Virus record (IMG/VR): IMGVR_UViG_3300027706_000274
Span: 1 to 21,725 of that record
Source: a virus
Reading direction: 5' to 3' (one strand)
DNA: 21,725 bases
The notes below the pieces were generated by a model. The model made no database searches and was not told the DNA's origin. It was given only the letters and a program-made list of their open reading frames with translations. Below are positions 7,038 to 13,963 of the stretch, piece by piece. Every line of letters begins with the position of its first letter. The stretch's first letter is position 1. The translations under genes were made by a program, and so were the position numbers.

Positions 7038-8573
7038 ATGGCTAATCTGGTTCAGGATCTGATCGATCAAGTCGTAATCGGCGCGAAATCGCGCATCCTC
7101 GACGACCTTCAAAAGGCCGACACGTTTTCGGGCGGGATCAACGGGCAGCAGCTCGTATGGTACGACCTCGACGAATCGGTCCGTTACCTCTACCCGTTTG
7201 AAGAGCAGATTCCGCTGGTTGCGGGCAATGCGAAGAAGGGCATTCCCGCCCTTCCTCGGGTTCCGGCGCGCGGCGGCAACGCCACCCACTGGAAAACGGT
7301 CACGGCGATCAACGCCTCCAACATCTCGGGGGGAGTTGCGCGCGGGCAACGAGGCGGAACGATCGTGGTCGACACCCACGACATGAGCGCCGCGTTCAAG
7401 TCGCTGGGCCTGGAAGCCTCGATCGATTTCGAGACCCGGTACGAGGAAGGCGAACTCGATCCCGACAACATTTCCACCGCGGTCCAATCAGCCCTGCGAT
7501 CCGTGCTGATCTACGAAGAAAAGTGCGCGATCTTCGGGAACAGCTCGCTTGCGCTCGGTACCACGCCGACGCCGGCGCTTAGCGCATCGACCACCGGCGG
7601 ATCGCTTGCCACGCAAACGCTTTCGGTGATTGCGGTCGCGCTCACGGGCGAGGGCTATTACGGCTCTTCGGTCGCGGGCGGTGTGCCCGGGCAGGTTTCG
7701 CGCACCAACGCGGATCGCACAACCGCGACGTATGGCGGCGGCAGCGCGAGGGCCTCGGCCGCGCAGACCGTGTCGGTAACCGGTCCCACCGGCAGCGTCG
7801 CCGCGACGGTCGCTCGCGTGAGCGGCGCGGTTGCGTATGCGTGGTTCTGGGGCGCGCCAGGAAGCGAAGCTCTCGGCGCGATTACCACGATCAACTCCGT
7901 CCAGATCACCGCGCCCGCAGCGGGCACTCAGCTCGCATCGGCCTTGTCGGCGGACAACTCGCAGAACGCCCTGGTGTTCGACGGGATTCTGACCCAGATG
8001 ATGGGCCAATCGTTTGGCGCGGCCTCGGGCAGCTATGTTGGCGTTCAGCCGGCCGGCACCGCGGGAATCGGGACCGGTCTCACGACCGATGGCAACGGCG
8101 GGATCGTCGAGTTCGACGCGATTCTCAAGGACCGATGGGACAACTACAAGCTCGGCTTCGACCGGATCCTGTGCAACTCGCAGGAAGCGATCAACATCAA
8201 CAAAAAGGCGCTCAACGGTTCGCCCGGCGGAGCCACCTCGCTGTTTCGCTTCCAGCTCGATGCTGACAAGAGCGAGGGCGTGGTCGCGGGCTCGCGCGTG
8301 GTCGCGTACCACAACAAATTCACGGGCCGCGACCTCGACGTGGTGGTGCATCCGTGGGTCCCGCCCGGAACGATCGTTTTCTGGAGCGACCGCGTGCCCT
8401 ATGCGCTTTCGAACGTCGCCAACATCATCCAGTTCAAGGTGCGCCAGGGCTACTACCAGATCCAATGGCCGCTCGCGACGCGGCAATACCAGTACGGCGT
8501 CTACGTGGACGAGGTTTTGCAGAACTTCTTCACGCCGGCGTTCGGGATGATCACGAACATCGGGAACGAGTAA
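7038..8573 (+). CDS. Major capsid protein, HK97 fold with inserted beta domain
   Basis: A 511-residue capsid shell subunit. Seen: an N-terminal helix MANLVQDLIDQVVIGAK, a P-domain-like stretch with long helix VQSALRSVLIYEEKCAIFGN (149-168), and an A-domain-like C-terminal half with VEFDAILKDRWDNYKLGFDRI, RVVAYHNKFTGRDLDVVVHP and QYGVYVDEVLQNFFTP (shown in part). Between them, residues about 172-300 are rich in Gly, Ala, Ser and Thr, and contain TGPTGSVAATVARVSGAVAYAWFWG, which resembles an Ig or fibronectin-like fold that would project from the capsid surface. Its position directly after the protease supports the call. CAGGGA at 7024-7029, spaced 8 bases from the ATG, sets the start. No dedicated separate scaffold gene precedes it. 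Confidence 0.88.
   Translation: MANLVQDLIDQVVIGAKSRILDDLQKADTFSGGINGQQLVWYDLDESVRYLYPFEEQIPLVAGNAKKGIPALPRVPARGGNATHWKTVTAINASNISGGVARGQRGGTIVVDTHDMSAAFKSLGLEASIDFETRYEEGELDPDNISTAVQSALRSVLIYEEKCAIFGNSSLALGTTPTPALSASTTGGSLATQTLSVIAVALTGEGYYGSSVAGGVPGQVSRTNADRTTATYGGGSARASAAQTVSVTGPTGSVAATVARVSGAVAYAWFWGAPGSEALGAITTINSVQITAPAAGTQLASALSADNSQNALVFDGILTQMMGQSFGAASGSYVGVQPAGTAGIGTGLTTDGNGGIVEFDAILKDRWDNYKLGFDRILCNSQEAININKKALNGSPGGATSLFRFQLDADKSEGVVAGSRVVAYHNKFTGRDLDVVVHPWVPPGTIVFWSDRVPYALSNVANIIQFKVRQGYYQIQWPLATRQYQYGVYVDEVLQNFFTPAFGMITNIGNE
7551..7937 (+). other. Inserted Ig-like/beta domain in the major capsid protein
   Basis: Codes for residues about 172-300 of the capsid protein. It opens with a Thr/Pro/Ser-rich strand region (LGTTPTPALSAST), continues with GEGYYG, and ends with a beta-sandwich-like run, VSGAVAYAWFWG and ITTINSVQITAP. 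It interrupts the capsid fold between the P-domain helix and the A domain. Boundaries are by eye. Confidence 0.5.
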
Positions 8574-8636
8574 GGACGAGGCGCGCGAGCCGCAGCCGGC
8601 GGGGGCGGGAAGGATGTCCCCGCCGGCGTCTCGTCC
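8574..8636 (+). promoter_or_regulatory. Long two-tier hairpin after the capsid gene
   Basis: The outer arms GGACGAG (8574-8580) and CTCGTCC (8630-8636) start at the first base after the capsid stop codon. The inner arms GCCGGCGGGG (8595-8604) and CCCCGCCGGC (8618-8627) form a perfect 10-base-pair GC stem. There is no T-tract. It may be a partial terminator or a 3' stabiliser that lets the capsid message outlast downstream messages. Confidence 0.6.
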
Positions 8637-8670
8637 GAAACCATCTCACTGGAAAGCGGAGGGAAACCGA

Positions 8671-8916
8671 ATGAAGCTGTTCCATCCCAATTACAGCGGG
8701 TCGGATGTTGGAGTGGGCGGAAAGCAGTACCGAGTCGAGCGCGCGGGGAACGGCGGCGTTTACGTGAACGTGCCGGATGAGTTCGGCCCGTTGCTCTTCG
8801 AGCACGGGTTCCGCGGTGCCGGCGTGATCGATATCGACGCCGTCGCGCGCGATGCGATCAAGACCAGGGCGTCCGAAGAGAACGGAAAAAAGGCCGCCGC
8901 GCGGACCAGGGACTGA
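8671..8916 (+). CDS. Small conserved-type protein following the capsid gene
   Basis: An 81-residue protein, no firm family. ATG 8671 has a strong Shine-Dalgarno GGAGGG at about 8659-8664; an upstream in-frame ATG at 8614 falls inside the hairpin and is not favoured. The sequence FHPNYSGSDVGVGGKQYRVE..GGVYVNVPDEFGPLLFEHGF has a two-strand, one-helix look common in small proteins encoded between capsid and connector genes. The C-terminus is basic and probably disordered (ASEENGKKAAARTRD). It may be a minor head or head-completion protein; the role is inferred from position only. Confidence 0.6.
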   Translation: MKLFHPNYSGSDVGVGGKQYRVERAGNGGVYVNVPDEFGPLLFEHGFRGAGVIDIDAVARDAIKTRASEENGKKAAARTRD

Positions 8917-8955
8917 GGGGCGTCCGCTTAGCGGTTATTTGCGGAAGACACGACG

Positions 8956-9612
8956 ATGCCATCGCCAGACCCGGGTGATTTGACCGATATCGCGGCCGTG
9001 GAACAGTTCCTGTCCTTGCCCGCCGGCAACGCCGACGAAGCACTGCTGCAGAATCTGATCACCGCGGTGTCGGCTGAGATTGCCACCTACTGCGAGCGCA
9101 GTTTCATGTCGCGAACCTGCACCGAAGTTAGAAATGGCAGCGGGCGCGACGTGATGACGTTGTTCAATTCGCCCTGCACTTCGGTCAGCCGGCTCACGAT
9201 CGATGGGGTCGATGTGCCTCCGGCGGCGGATGCGACTTCCGCGGGCTACGGGTTCGATGCCGACCGGATCTATCTCCGCGGCGCTCCGGGATTCGGATCG
9301 CCATTCCTGCTCGGGCGTTACGTGTTCGAGCCGGGCTACCAGAACGTGGCGGTCACCTACACTGCCGGTTACTTCACGCCCGGGCAGCAGGCGGCCGGAC
9401 AATCGCAGCCATCTGAAGTCGCGGCCTTGCCGGCGGACCTGAAGATGGCGGCGACGGAACTCGTGGCGCTTCGATACCGGCAATCGAAGCGATGGGGCGA
9501 CACGGGCTTCGGCATCGGATCGGAGCGTGTGAACTACTTTATCGGCGATATGCCCGCGGCGACGCGGCTCAAGCTCGATCGCCATCGCCGGGTCGTGCCG
9601 ATCGAGCCATGA
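8956..9612 (+). CDS. Head-tail connector (HK97 gp6-like)
   Basis: A 218-residue protein. The first helices, LTDIAAVEQFLSLP.GNADEALLQNLI..VSAEIATYCERSF, match the gp6-like connector family, which sits under the portal as an adaptor ring. A beta-rich middle follows (DVMTLFNSPCTSVSRLTIDG, VAVTYTAGYFTPG) and then a C-terminal helix, LPADLKMAATELVALRYRQS. This family is usually about 100 residues in short forms and about 200 when the beta insert is present, as here. GGAAG about 10 bases upstream supports ATG 8956. The stop overlaps the next start in ATGA at 9609-9612, indicating translational coupling. Confidence 0.78.
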   Translation: MPSPDPGDLTDIAAVEQFLSLPAGNADEALLQNLITAVSAEIATYCERSFMSRTCTEVRNGSGRDVMTLFNSPCTSVSRLTIDGVDVPPAADATSAGYGFDADRIYLRGAPGFGSPFLLGRYVFEPGYQNVAVTYTAGYFTPGQQAAGQSQPSEVAALPADLKMAATELVALRYRQSKRWGDTGFGIGSERVNYFIGDMPAATRLKLDRHRRVVPIEP

Positions 9613-10061
9613 ATTCGCGCGAAGCAATCTACGCGGCGCTGTTCGCCCAGCTCCAGGCGATCAACGCGAATCTTGCGCCGGGAGCTCCCTCAATCCAGGC
9701 CTTCTCGCGCAGGTTCGTTTCGTCGTCGCGAGCGGATCTGCAGCCGGCGCTCCTGATGACGGAGGTGGGCGAGGAGTACGAGCATCTCGCGTTTGGAGCC
9801 CCGGCGAAGGTAACGCTGATTGCGAACGTTTTCATTTATACGCGCGACGGCGCCGACCCGAATGCGGTTTCCGCCACCAATTTGAATGGGCTGCTCGATT
9901 CACTGGAAGCGGCCATCAATCCCGTGTTTCCCGGCGAACAAACCCTCGGCGGACTCGTTCGCTGGGCGCGCATCGCGCATCGACAAACCATCTACGACGC
10001 CGTGCAGGACATGACGCAGGCCGTCACGAAGGTCGAGATTCGGATGCTGGCGGCGGCCTGA
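9609..10061 (+). CDS. Tail terminator / neck protein (tail completion type)
   Basis: A 150-residue protein starting at the ATG that overlaps the connector stop. The frame is open further upstream, but that part only shadows the connector gene. MNSREAIYAALFAQLQAI opens an amphipathic helix. Then come FSRRFVSSSRADLQPALLMT and KVTLIANVFIYTRDG, and a helix LNGLLDSLEAAINPVFPGEQ with the C-terminal strand VTKVEIRMLA. This alpha/beta arrangement and its location just before the tube gene fit the tail terminator or minor tail protein group that caps the tube and joins it to the head. Sequence families here are divergent, so the exact family is not assigned. Confidence 0.6.
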   Translation: MNSREAIYAALFAQLQAINANLAPGAPSIQAFSRRFVSSSRADLQPALLMTEVGEEYEHLAFGAPAKVTLIANVFIYTRDGADPNAVSATNLNGLLDSLEAAINPVFPGEQTLGGLVRWARIAHRQTIYDAVQDMTQAVTKVEIRMLAAA

Positions 10062-10088
10062 CCTAATCGCGAAAGAGAGAGTGAAACC

Positions 10089-10304
10089 ATGGAAGGACTC
10101 AGGGAACGGATCAAGAACGCGTTGAAGGAGCTGTTCGAGAAGCACTTCGAATGCCCCGATCGCAACTGGCCCGCCGAGACTCACCGGGCGATCTCCGCAA
10201 TCAAAAGCGAAATCGTCGCGCGCGTCGAGGCGGAATTCGAGCGTCTCAAGGAACTCGAAGCGGCGGTGGTTTCGCCACGGCATCAGGCGAAAGAGAGGAA
10301 GTAG
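10089..10304 (+). CDS. Small helical protein of unknown function
   Basis: 71 residues, almost entirely helical and charged: LRERIKNALKELFEKHFECP, then NWPAETHRAISAIKSEIVAR and EAEFERLKELEAA, ending in a basic tail. A purine-rich AAAGAGAGAG lies just upstream of ATG 10089. The stop is three bases from the next start, so it is co-translated with the tail tube protein. The frame and ribosome-binding context look real. No family recognised; a neck or tail assembly helper is possible. Confidence 0.55.
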   Translation: MEGLRERIKNALKELFEKHFECPDRNWPAETHRAISAIKSEIVARVEAEFERLKELEAAVVSPRHQAKERK

Positions 10305-10307
10305 CAT

Positions 10308-11072
10308 ATGCAGGCGGCATTCGGCAGCGGCTCGCTGTGGGGTGTGATTACTCAATTTGCCGACGGGTCGATACCGGCGACGCCCACGATCGCAAAGGTC
10401 GGCACACTTCAGGAGTGGTCGCTGAATGTCCAATGGGACATCCGGCAGCTCTACGGAGGCTTCGATTCTCCGGTCGCGATCGGGCGCGGCAAGGCGAAGT
10501 ATCCGCTCAAGTTCAAATTCGCGCAGCTCAACGCGAACCTGCTTCAGGCGTTCGTGTTCGGAGCGCCCGGACAGCCCGTCACGGGTGAAACCCTGATGGC
10601 GGAAGATGAGCAGCACTCGGTCCCCAGCTCCGCGCCCTACAACCTTACGATCTCTCCGCCGAATTCGGGGACTTTCGCAGCCGACTGGGGCGTGCGCTAC
10701 GCGGCGAGCGGCCTCACTCTTACCAAGGTCGCGAGCGCGCCGTCCGCGGGACAATACAGCGTGAGCGGCGGAGTTTACACGTTTGCTTCCGCCGACGCGA
10801 ACGCGGCGATGCTGGTGTCGTACGAGTACGCGCTCGCGGGTGGCTACACGATCCAGGTCAGCAGACAATTGCTCGGTTCGCTCCCGGCCTTCAAGTTCTT
10901 CGGCAAGGTCCTGTTCTCGGGCAAACAGTTGACCGTGAAGATGAACCAGGTGGTCGCGTCGAAACTCTCGATGCAGACGAAGATCGACGATTTCATGATT
11001 CCTGAAATTGACGCGGAGGCCTTCGCCGACGCATCGGGAACCGTGATGTATCTGTCGATGGTCGAGCTGTAG
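10308..11072 (+). CDS. Major tail tube protein
   Basis: A 254-residue protein, the expected size for a siphophage tube subunit, whose hexameric rings stack round the tape measure. Seen: the N-terminal WGVITQFADGSIPATPTIAKVGTLQEWSLN (in part), a beta-barrel core with KYPLKFKFAQLNANLLQAFVFG, and a middle Ala/Gly/Ser-rich beta stretch (ADWGVRYAASGLTLTKV). The end, KIDDFMIPEIDAEAFADASG, then VMYLSMVEL, is typical of tube proteins. GAGAGGAAG precedes the ATG by about 8 bases. Its place just before the chaperone pair is the standard order. Confidence 0.8.
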   Translation: MQAAFGSGSLWGVITQFADGSIPATPTIAKVGTLQEWSLNVQWDIRQLYGGFDSPVAIGRGKAKYPLKFKFAQLNANLLQAFVFGAPGQPVTGETLMAEDEQHSVPSSAPYNLTISPPNSGTFAADWGVRYAASGLTLTKVASAPSAGQYSVSGGVYTFASADANAAMLVSYEYALAGGYTIQVSRQLLGSLPAFKFFGKVLFSGKQLTVKMNQVVASKLSMQTKIDDFMIPEIDAEAFADASGTVMYLSMVEL

Positions 11073-11094
11073 GACGGCGTTCGGGGATGTGAGC

Positions 11095-11493
11095 ATGGGC
11101 TGGTACACCGGGAAAATCCGAGAGCCGTTGATCGAAGGCGAAACGGTTGCGCTGGCGGGTCAGCCGTTCGTTGTCGCGCCGTTCAACATTCGGCGGATGC
11201 GGATGACGGCGGGTGCGCGCTCGATACTGCGCGAAGTCGGCGCGTCCAAACGGCCGGCGGACTCAAACGAGACGATCGCCGCGATTACCGAAATTGCGGC
11301 GGTTGCATTGTCCGCAAACTATCCCGACATCACCGCGGCGATGCTTGACGAGCATGAAGCTCTGCGGCCCGCCGATTTGCGGGCGGTCCTGGAAGCGCTG
11401 GGCAAGGCGAATGGCGGAGGAGACGAACCGCCGGGGGAAGCGAAAGCCCCGCGGAGCGGGGCATCGAACGCACAGCCGACTGGGATCGCGTAG
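11095..11493 (+). CDS. Tail assembly chaperone, upstream frame (gpG-like)
   Basis: A 132-residue protein that by analogy coats the tape measure before tube assembly. ATG 11095 has GGGGA at 11083-11087 with 7-base spacing; GTG 11089 is an alternative start adding two residues. The protein has a beta start (GETVALAGQPFVVAPFNI) and a helical body (TIAAITEIAAVALSANYPDI, LRAVLEALGKA), then a low-complexity tail GGGDEPPGEAKAPRSGASNA. That tail looks like sequence read past the frameshift point rather than a folded end. The next frame overlaps by one base at TAGTG. It is most likely expressed both as this short form and as a longer fusion. Confidence 0.75.
   Translation: MGWYTGKIREPLIEGETVALAGQPFVVAPFNIRRMRMTAGARSILREVGASKRPADSNETIAAITEIAAVALSANYPDITAAMLDEHEALRPADLRAVLEALGKANGGGDEPPGEAKAPRSGASNAQPTGIA
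11433..11439 (+). promoter_or_regulatory. Candidate -1 ribosomal frameshift site GGGGGAA
   Basis: In the chaperone frame the bases read G GGG GAA, an X XXY YYZ-type heptamer. A -1 slip leads into a frame that is open from 11358 to 11735 and encodes SESPAERGIERTADWDRV and then VAHLCVSLGW. DWDRVVAHL looks like real protein, unlike the low-complexity 0-frame tail. The fusion would be about 213 residues. Confidence 0.65.
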
Positions 11494-11735
11494 TGGCGCA
11501 TTTGTGCGTGTCGCTGGGCTGGAGCTGGGAGGAGACCGAGGACCTGACGATGCCGCAGTTGCGCGCATTGCGCGATTACTTTGACGACCATCCGCCGCTG
11601 CATCTGGTGGTAGCGGCCGCATTGAACGTTAAGTCCCGCCGCCGCGCCCAGGAACGGGAAGCAAGTCGGGCGACGATTGCCGCGCTCGATGCGCTGCTCG
11701 CGCAATCGGCCGCGGGCGGCGGACGAGTTCGATAA
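11493..11735 (+). CDS. Tail assembly chaperone, frameshift extension (gpT-like)
   Basis: The T-like part of the G/GT chaperone system. LGWSWEETEDLTMPQLRALRDYFDDHPPLH (seen in parts LGWSWEETEDLT and FDDHPPLH) is characteristic of the second chaperone frame in siphophages. The helical, basic C-terminus is SRRRAQEREASRATIAALDA. A GTG at 11493 overlaps the upstream stop as TAGTG and could allow independent coupled initiation, giving 80 residues. In-frame coding continues upstream of it, through DWDRV, back to the slip site at 11433-11439. I therefore think the natural product is the fusion. In relatives the T part recruits tube protein to the chaperone-coated tape measure. Confidence 0.72.
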   Translation: MAHLCVSLGWSWEETEDLTMPQLRALRDYFDDHPPLHLVVAAALNVKSRRRAQEREASRATIAALDALLAQSAAGGGRVR

Positions 11736-11747
11736 GCGAGGCGCCAC

Positions 11748-12860
11748 GTGAGCAACACCGAAATGATCGCGCGGGTGACGGCGGATACCTCCGGCTTCGC
11801 CGACGGGATGCGGCAAGCGGCCGCGATTGCGCGCGACAGCGCTGGAGACATCGAGGCCGCACTGAGTGCCCTTTCGGAGAACGGTGCGGCAAGTTTGGGC
11901 GATCTTTCTTCCGTCGCGCAGCGCAGCGCGCAGAACGTAAATTCCAGCCTGGCGGCGATGGCCGAAGCGGGCCGCGGCGCTTCGGAATCGATAGCCGGAG
12001 CACTGGCTTCGGCAAGCGAAGCGGGAGGGCGTTTTTTTGATGCGTGGATGCGCGGCGGCCGCAATCTGGGGCTTGAATTTGCCGAAACTGCGCGCTCATT
12101 GCTCTCCGAGTTCGCCCGCACCGGATTGCAGGATCTTGTTATCGGGGGCAGTAGGGGCAGTCTTGGAGGGGCGGTCTTTGGGACGCGCGGATCGGGCGGA
12201 CTGTATGGGCTCGCCGCCGGCGCGTTTCAGGAGACCGCGCTCGAACAAGCGTTGGATCGCGCATGGCGCGGCATCTCGGGCACCGTCAGCGAAGTGTTCA
12301 GCGGAGCCTTTCACGCTCTCGCAGGTTCTTTCACGAGCCTGTTTGGAAACGCATTTTCGGGAGCGGCGGCCGGCGCCATTTCAAATTCCGCCGCCGCGAC
12401 CGTGAGCGAAGCCGCGACGGCGGCGGAGACTACCGCATTGACGGCCAACACCGCCGCAATCGGAGTCCTCTCGGCTGCGATGGCGGCCAACACGATCGCG
12501 GTTGAGCAGCTTGTGGCGGTAACGGAATTGGACGCAGCCACGAGTCTGCCTGGTTTCGAAGGCGGCGGAATTGTTCCTTCGGCCGCACGCGGGATGGTGC
12601 TGGGCGGCCGCGCCTCGCTCGCAATCCTGCATCCTCGCGAGATGGTCCTGCCGGCGCCGCTCAGCGAAGGAGTCCAGTCGGCGATCACCGCGGGCCGGTT
12701 CGGCGAATCGTCCGGCGGCGACGTGCATATCCATATCGGAAGCATCCAGGGCGGCAACCCGACCGACCTTCGGCGCGAGCTGGAGCGATTCGCCGATCGA
12801 ATCGGCGACATCGTCCGCGATCAGCATCGCGCCAACCGCTTTCTGAAGACTCGCTATTGA
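11748..12860 (+). CDS. Tail tape measure protein (short)
   Basis: A 370-residue protein that would set tail length. Start GTG 11748 has GAGG 6 bases upstream. N-terminus: VTADTSGFADGMRQAAAIA, the usual start of tape measure proteins, followed by Ala/Ser-rich helix to about 125. The middle (130-255) is Gly/Ala-rich and hydrophobic. The C-terminus has the lambda-H-like signature GGIVPSAARGMVLGG then LAILHPREMVLP at 273-302, then VHIHIGSI and a charged helix. Most siphophage tape measures are 600-1500 residues. At about 1.5 angstrom per residue this predicts a tail near 50 nm, in the range of gene transfer agents and unusually short siphophages. Gene order after the chaperones confirms the identity. 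Confidence 0.85.
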   Translation: MSNTEMIARVTADTSGFADGMRQAAAIARDSAGDIEAALSALSENGAASLGDLSSVAQRSAQNVNSSLAAMAEAGRGASESIAGALASASEAGGRFFDAWMRGGRNLGLEFAETARSLLSEFARTGLQDLVIGGSRGSLGGAVFGTRGSGGLYGLAAGAFQETALEQALDRAWRGISGTVSEVFSGAFHALAGSFTSLFGNAFSGAAAGAISNSAAATVSEAATAAETTALTANTAAIGVLSAAMAANTIAVEQLVAVTELDAATSLPGFEGGGIVPSAARGMVLGGRASLAILHPREMVLPAPLSEGVQSAITAGRFGESSGGDVHIHIGSIQGGNPTDLRRELERFADRIGDIVRDQHRANRFLKTRY

Positions 12861-12941
12861 TTCGCAGCCGTCGAATCGAAGGGCGCGGATGTGCGCCGGC
12901 TTGGCGCAACCAGTGGAAAACAGGCGGACCGGCGCCGAGCG

Positions 12942-12955
12942 ATTTGCAAGCAAAT
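12942..12955 (+). promoter_or_regulatory. Short inverted repeat before the DUF2460 gene
   Basis: ATTTGC (12942-12947), AA, GCAAAT (12950-12955), in the 121-base gap 12861-12981, 26 bases before the next ATG. It is AT-rich against a GC-rich background. The gap also holds GGCGC/GCGCC around 12882-12897. There is no clear terminator T-tract or Shine-Dalgarno sequence. An operator or messenger hairpin is possible; function unknown. Confidence 0.3.
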
Positions 12956-12981
12956 GTGCGCAAGTCCATAGACGATAGTCG

Positions 12982-13899
12982 ATGAGCTCGGCGCTCTTTC
13001 CCAAATTTCTCGGCGCGGCATTTTCGATCACCAAGGCCCCCAGGTTCAATACACTCATCCAGGAGAGCACGTCCGGCAAGGAACTGCGGCTGGCGCTGCA
13101 GGCGATACCGCGATGGGAGATTACGCTCACCTACGAATATCTGTATGCGCGCCAGCGATACCTCGCGGCGAACCAGGTGCCGGATGCTTCGGCCCTGATC
13201 GATCCCGTCAATTTGATCGCGAACGATTGGGCGGCGCTCGCCGGGTTCTTTGCGGCGCGCCAGGGAGCGTTCGACGATTTTCTGCTCGATGACCAGGACG
13301 AAGATCCCGTCATCAGCGAAGTCAACGGCCTGATCGGGGTCGGCGACGGGAGCACCAGAAGCTTTCAACTGCAGCGGCAGCTCGGATCGTTCAACGAGCC
13401 GGTGCAGAACATAAACGGCGATCCGGTCTTGCCGGCGGGCAACTGGAGCCCGGGCCGAATCAACGCAATCAACGACGTAATTCTTCCAAGTTCGACCGCG
13501 ATGGCGGCGCAGGCCAACCGGCAACCCGCGGTTCAAAGCATAGGATGGCCCTGCAGCTTCAAATGCACGTCCGCCGGGACGTCCGGCGAGATCGAACCGA
13601 ACTGGAGGCTGGCCGCGCAGGCGGGCCAGAGCGTGGCGGACGGTTCCGTTACCTGGACCAATCAAGGCGCGGCGTTTGTGCTGTACGTCAACGGCGCCGC
13701 GCAATCGCCCACTGCGTATGTGTTGTCATCGACCGGAATAGTCACATTCAACACGCCCGTGCCGAATGGATATCGGATTTCATGGACGGGAGATTTCTAT
13801 ACTCGGGTTCGATTTGTGCGCGACACGATCGAGTTCGACGAATTTTACTATCAATTTTGGCAAGCGAAGCGGGTCGAGCTGATTAGCGTGAAACTCTGA
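12982..13899 (+). CDS. DUF2460 distal tail protein with an inserted carbohydrate-binding-like module
   Basis: A 305-residue protein, probably the distal tail ring joining tube and hub; this family (TIGR02217 type) is usually about 210 residues. Core signatures: FPKFLGAAFSITKAPRFNT at 6-24, GKELRLALQAIPRWEITLTY at 32-51, ALAGFFAARQGAFDDFLLDD at 85-104, and the end VRFVRDTIEFDEFYYQFWQ at 277-294 (family-typical). Residues 155-229 are extra and contain CTSAGTSGEIEPNW and SVADGSVTWTNQG, the same pattern as a module in the tip protein. The core resumes at AFVLYVNG. No strong ribosome-binding site precedes ATG 12982. It is the first of four genes in the conserved tail-tip order. Confidence 0.85.
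   Translation: MSSALFPKFLGAAFSITKAPRFNTLIQESTSGKELRLALQAIPRWEITLTYEYLYARQRYLAANQVPDASALIDPVNLIANDWAALAGFFAARQGAFDDFLLDDQDEDPVISEVNGLIGVGDGSTRSFQLQRQLGSFNEPVQNINGDPVLPAGNWSPGRINAINDVILPSSTAMAAQANRQPAVQSIGWPCSFKCTSAGTSGEIEPNWRLAAQAGQSVADGSVTWTNQGAAFVLYVNGAAQSPTAYVLSSTGIVTFNTPVPNGYRISWTGDFYTRVRFVRDTIEFDEFYYQFWQAKRVELISVKL
13444..13668 (+). other. Carbohydrate-binding-like module inside the DUF2460 protein
   Basis: Codes for residues 155-229. The pattern (C)TSAGTSG..EP.W....G.SV.DG.VTWT also appears at 18798-19001 in the tip protein. It resembles short aromatic beta modules scattered through phage tail proteins. Sugar binding is inferred from similarity to such modules, not shown. Confidence 0.5.
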
Positions 13900-13963
13900 A
13901 TCGCGATCGCGGGCGGCCCTTTGACGACAGGAGGCCGGCGCCTGAAAAACCGGTGCGAACGCC

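Noticed and set aside
5796-7487. Long minus-strand open frame of 563 codons opposite protease and capsid genes
   Set aside because: Its translation is rich in Arg, Gly and Val with no recognisable motif, and it mirrors strong plus-strand genes. Long antisense frames are expected in GC-rich coding DNA.
7488-8486. Minus-strand open frame opposite the capsid gene
   Set aside because: Arginine-rich shadow translation with no start context. The plus-strand capsid protein has clear family signatures.
9900-11108. Minus-strand open frame of 402 codons across the neck and tube genes
   Set aside because: It spans three plus-strand gene boundaries and has no motif or ribosome-binding site.
13902-13911. 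Palindrome CGCGATCGCG after the DUF2460 gene
   Set aside because: A ten-base palindrome built from GATC/CG words is common in GC-rich genomes, and I see no second copy nearby in a regulatory position.
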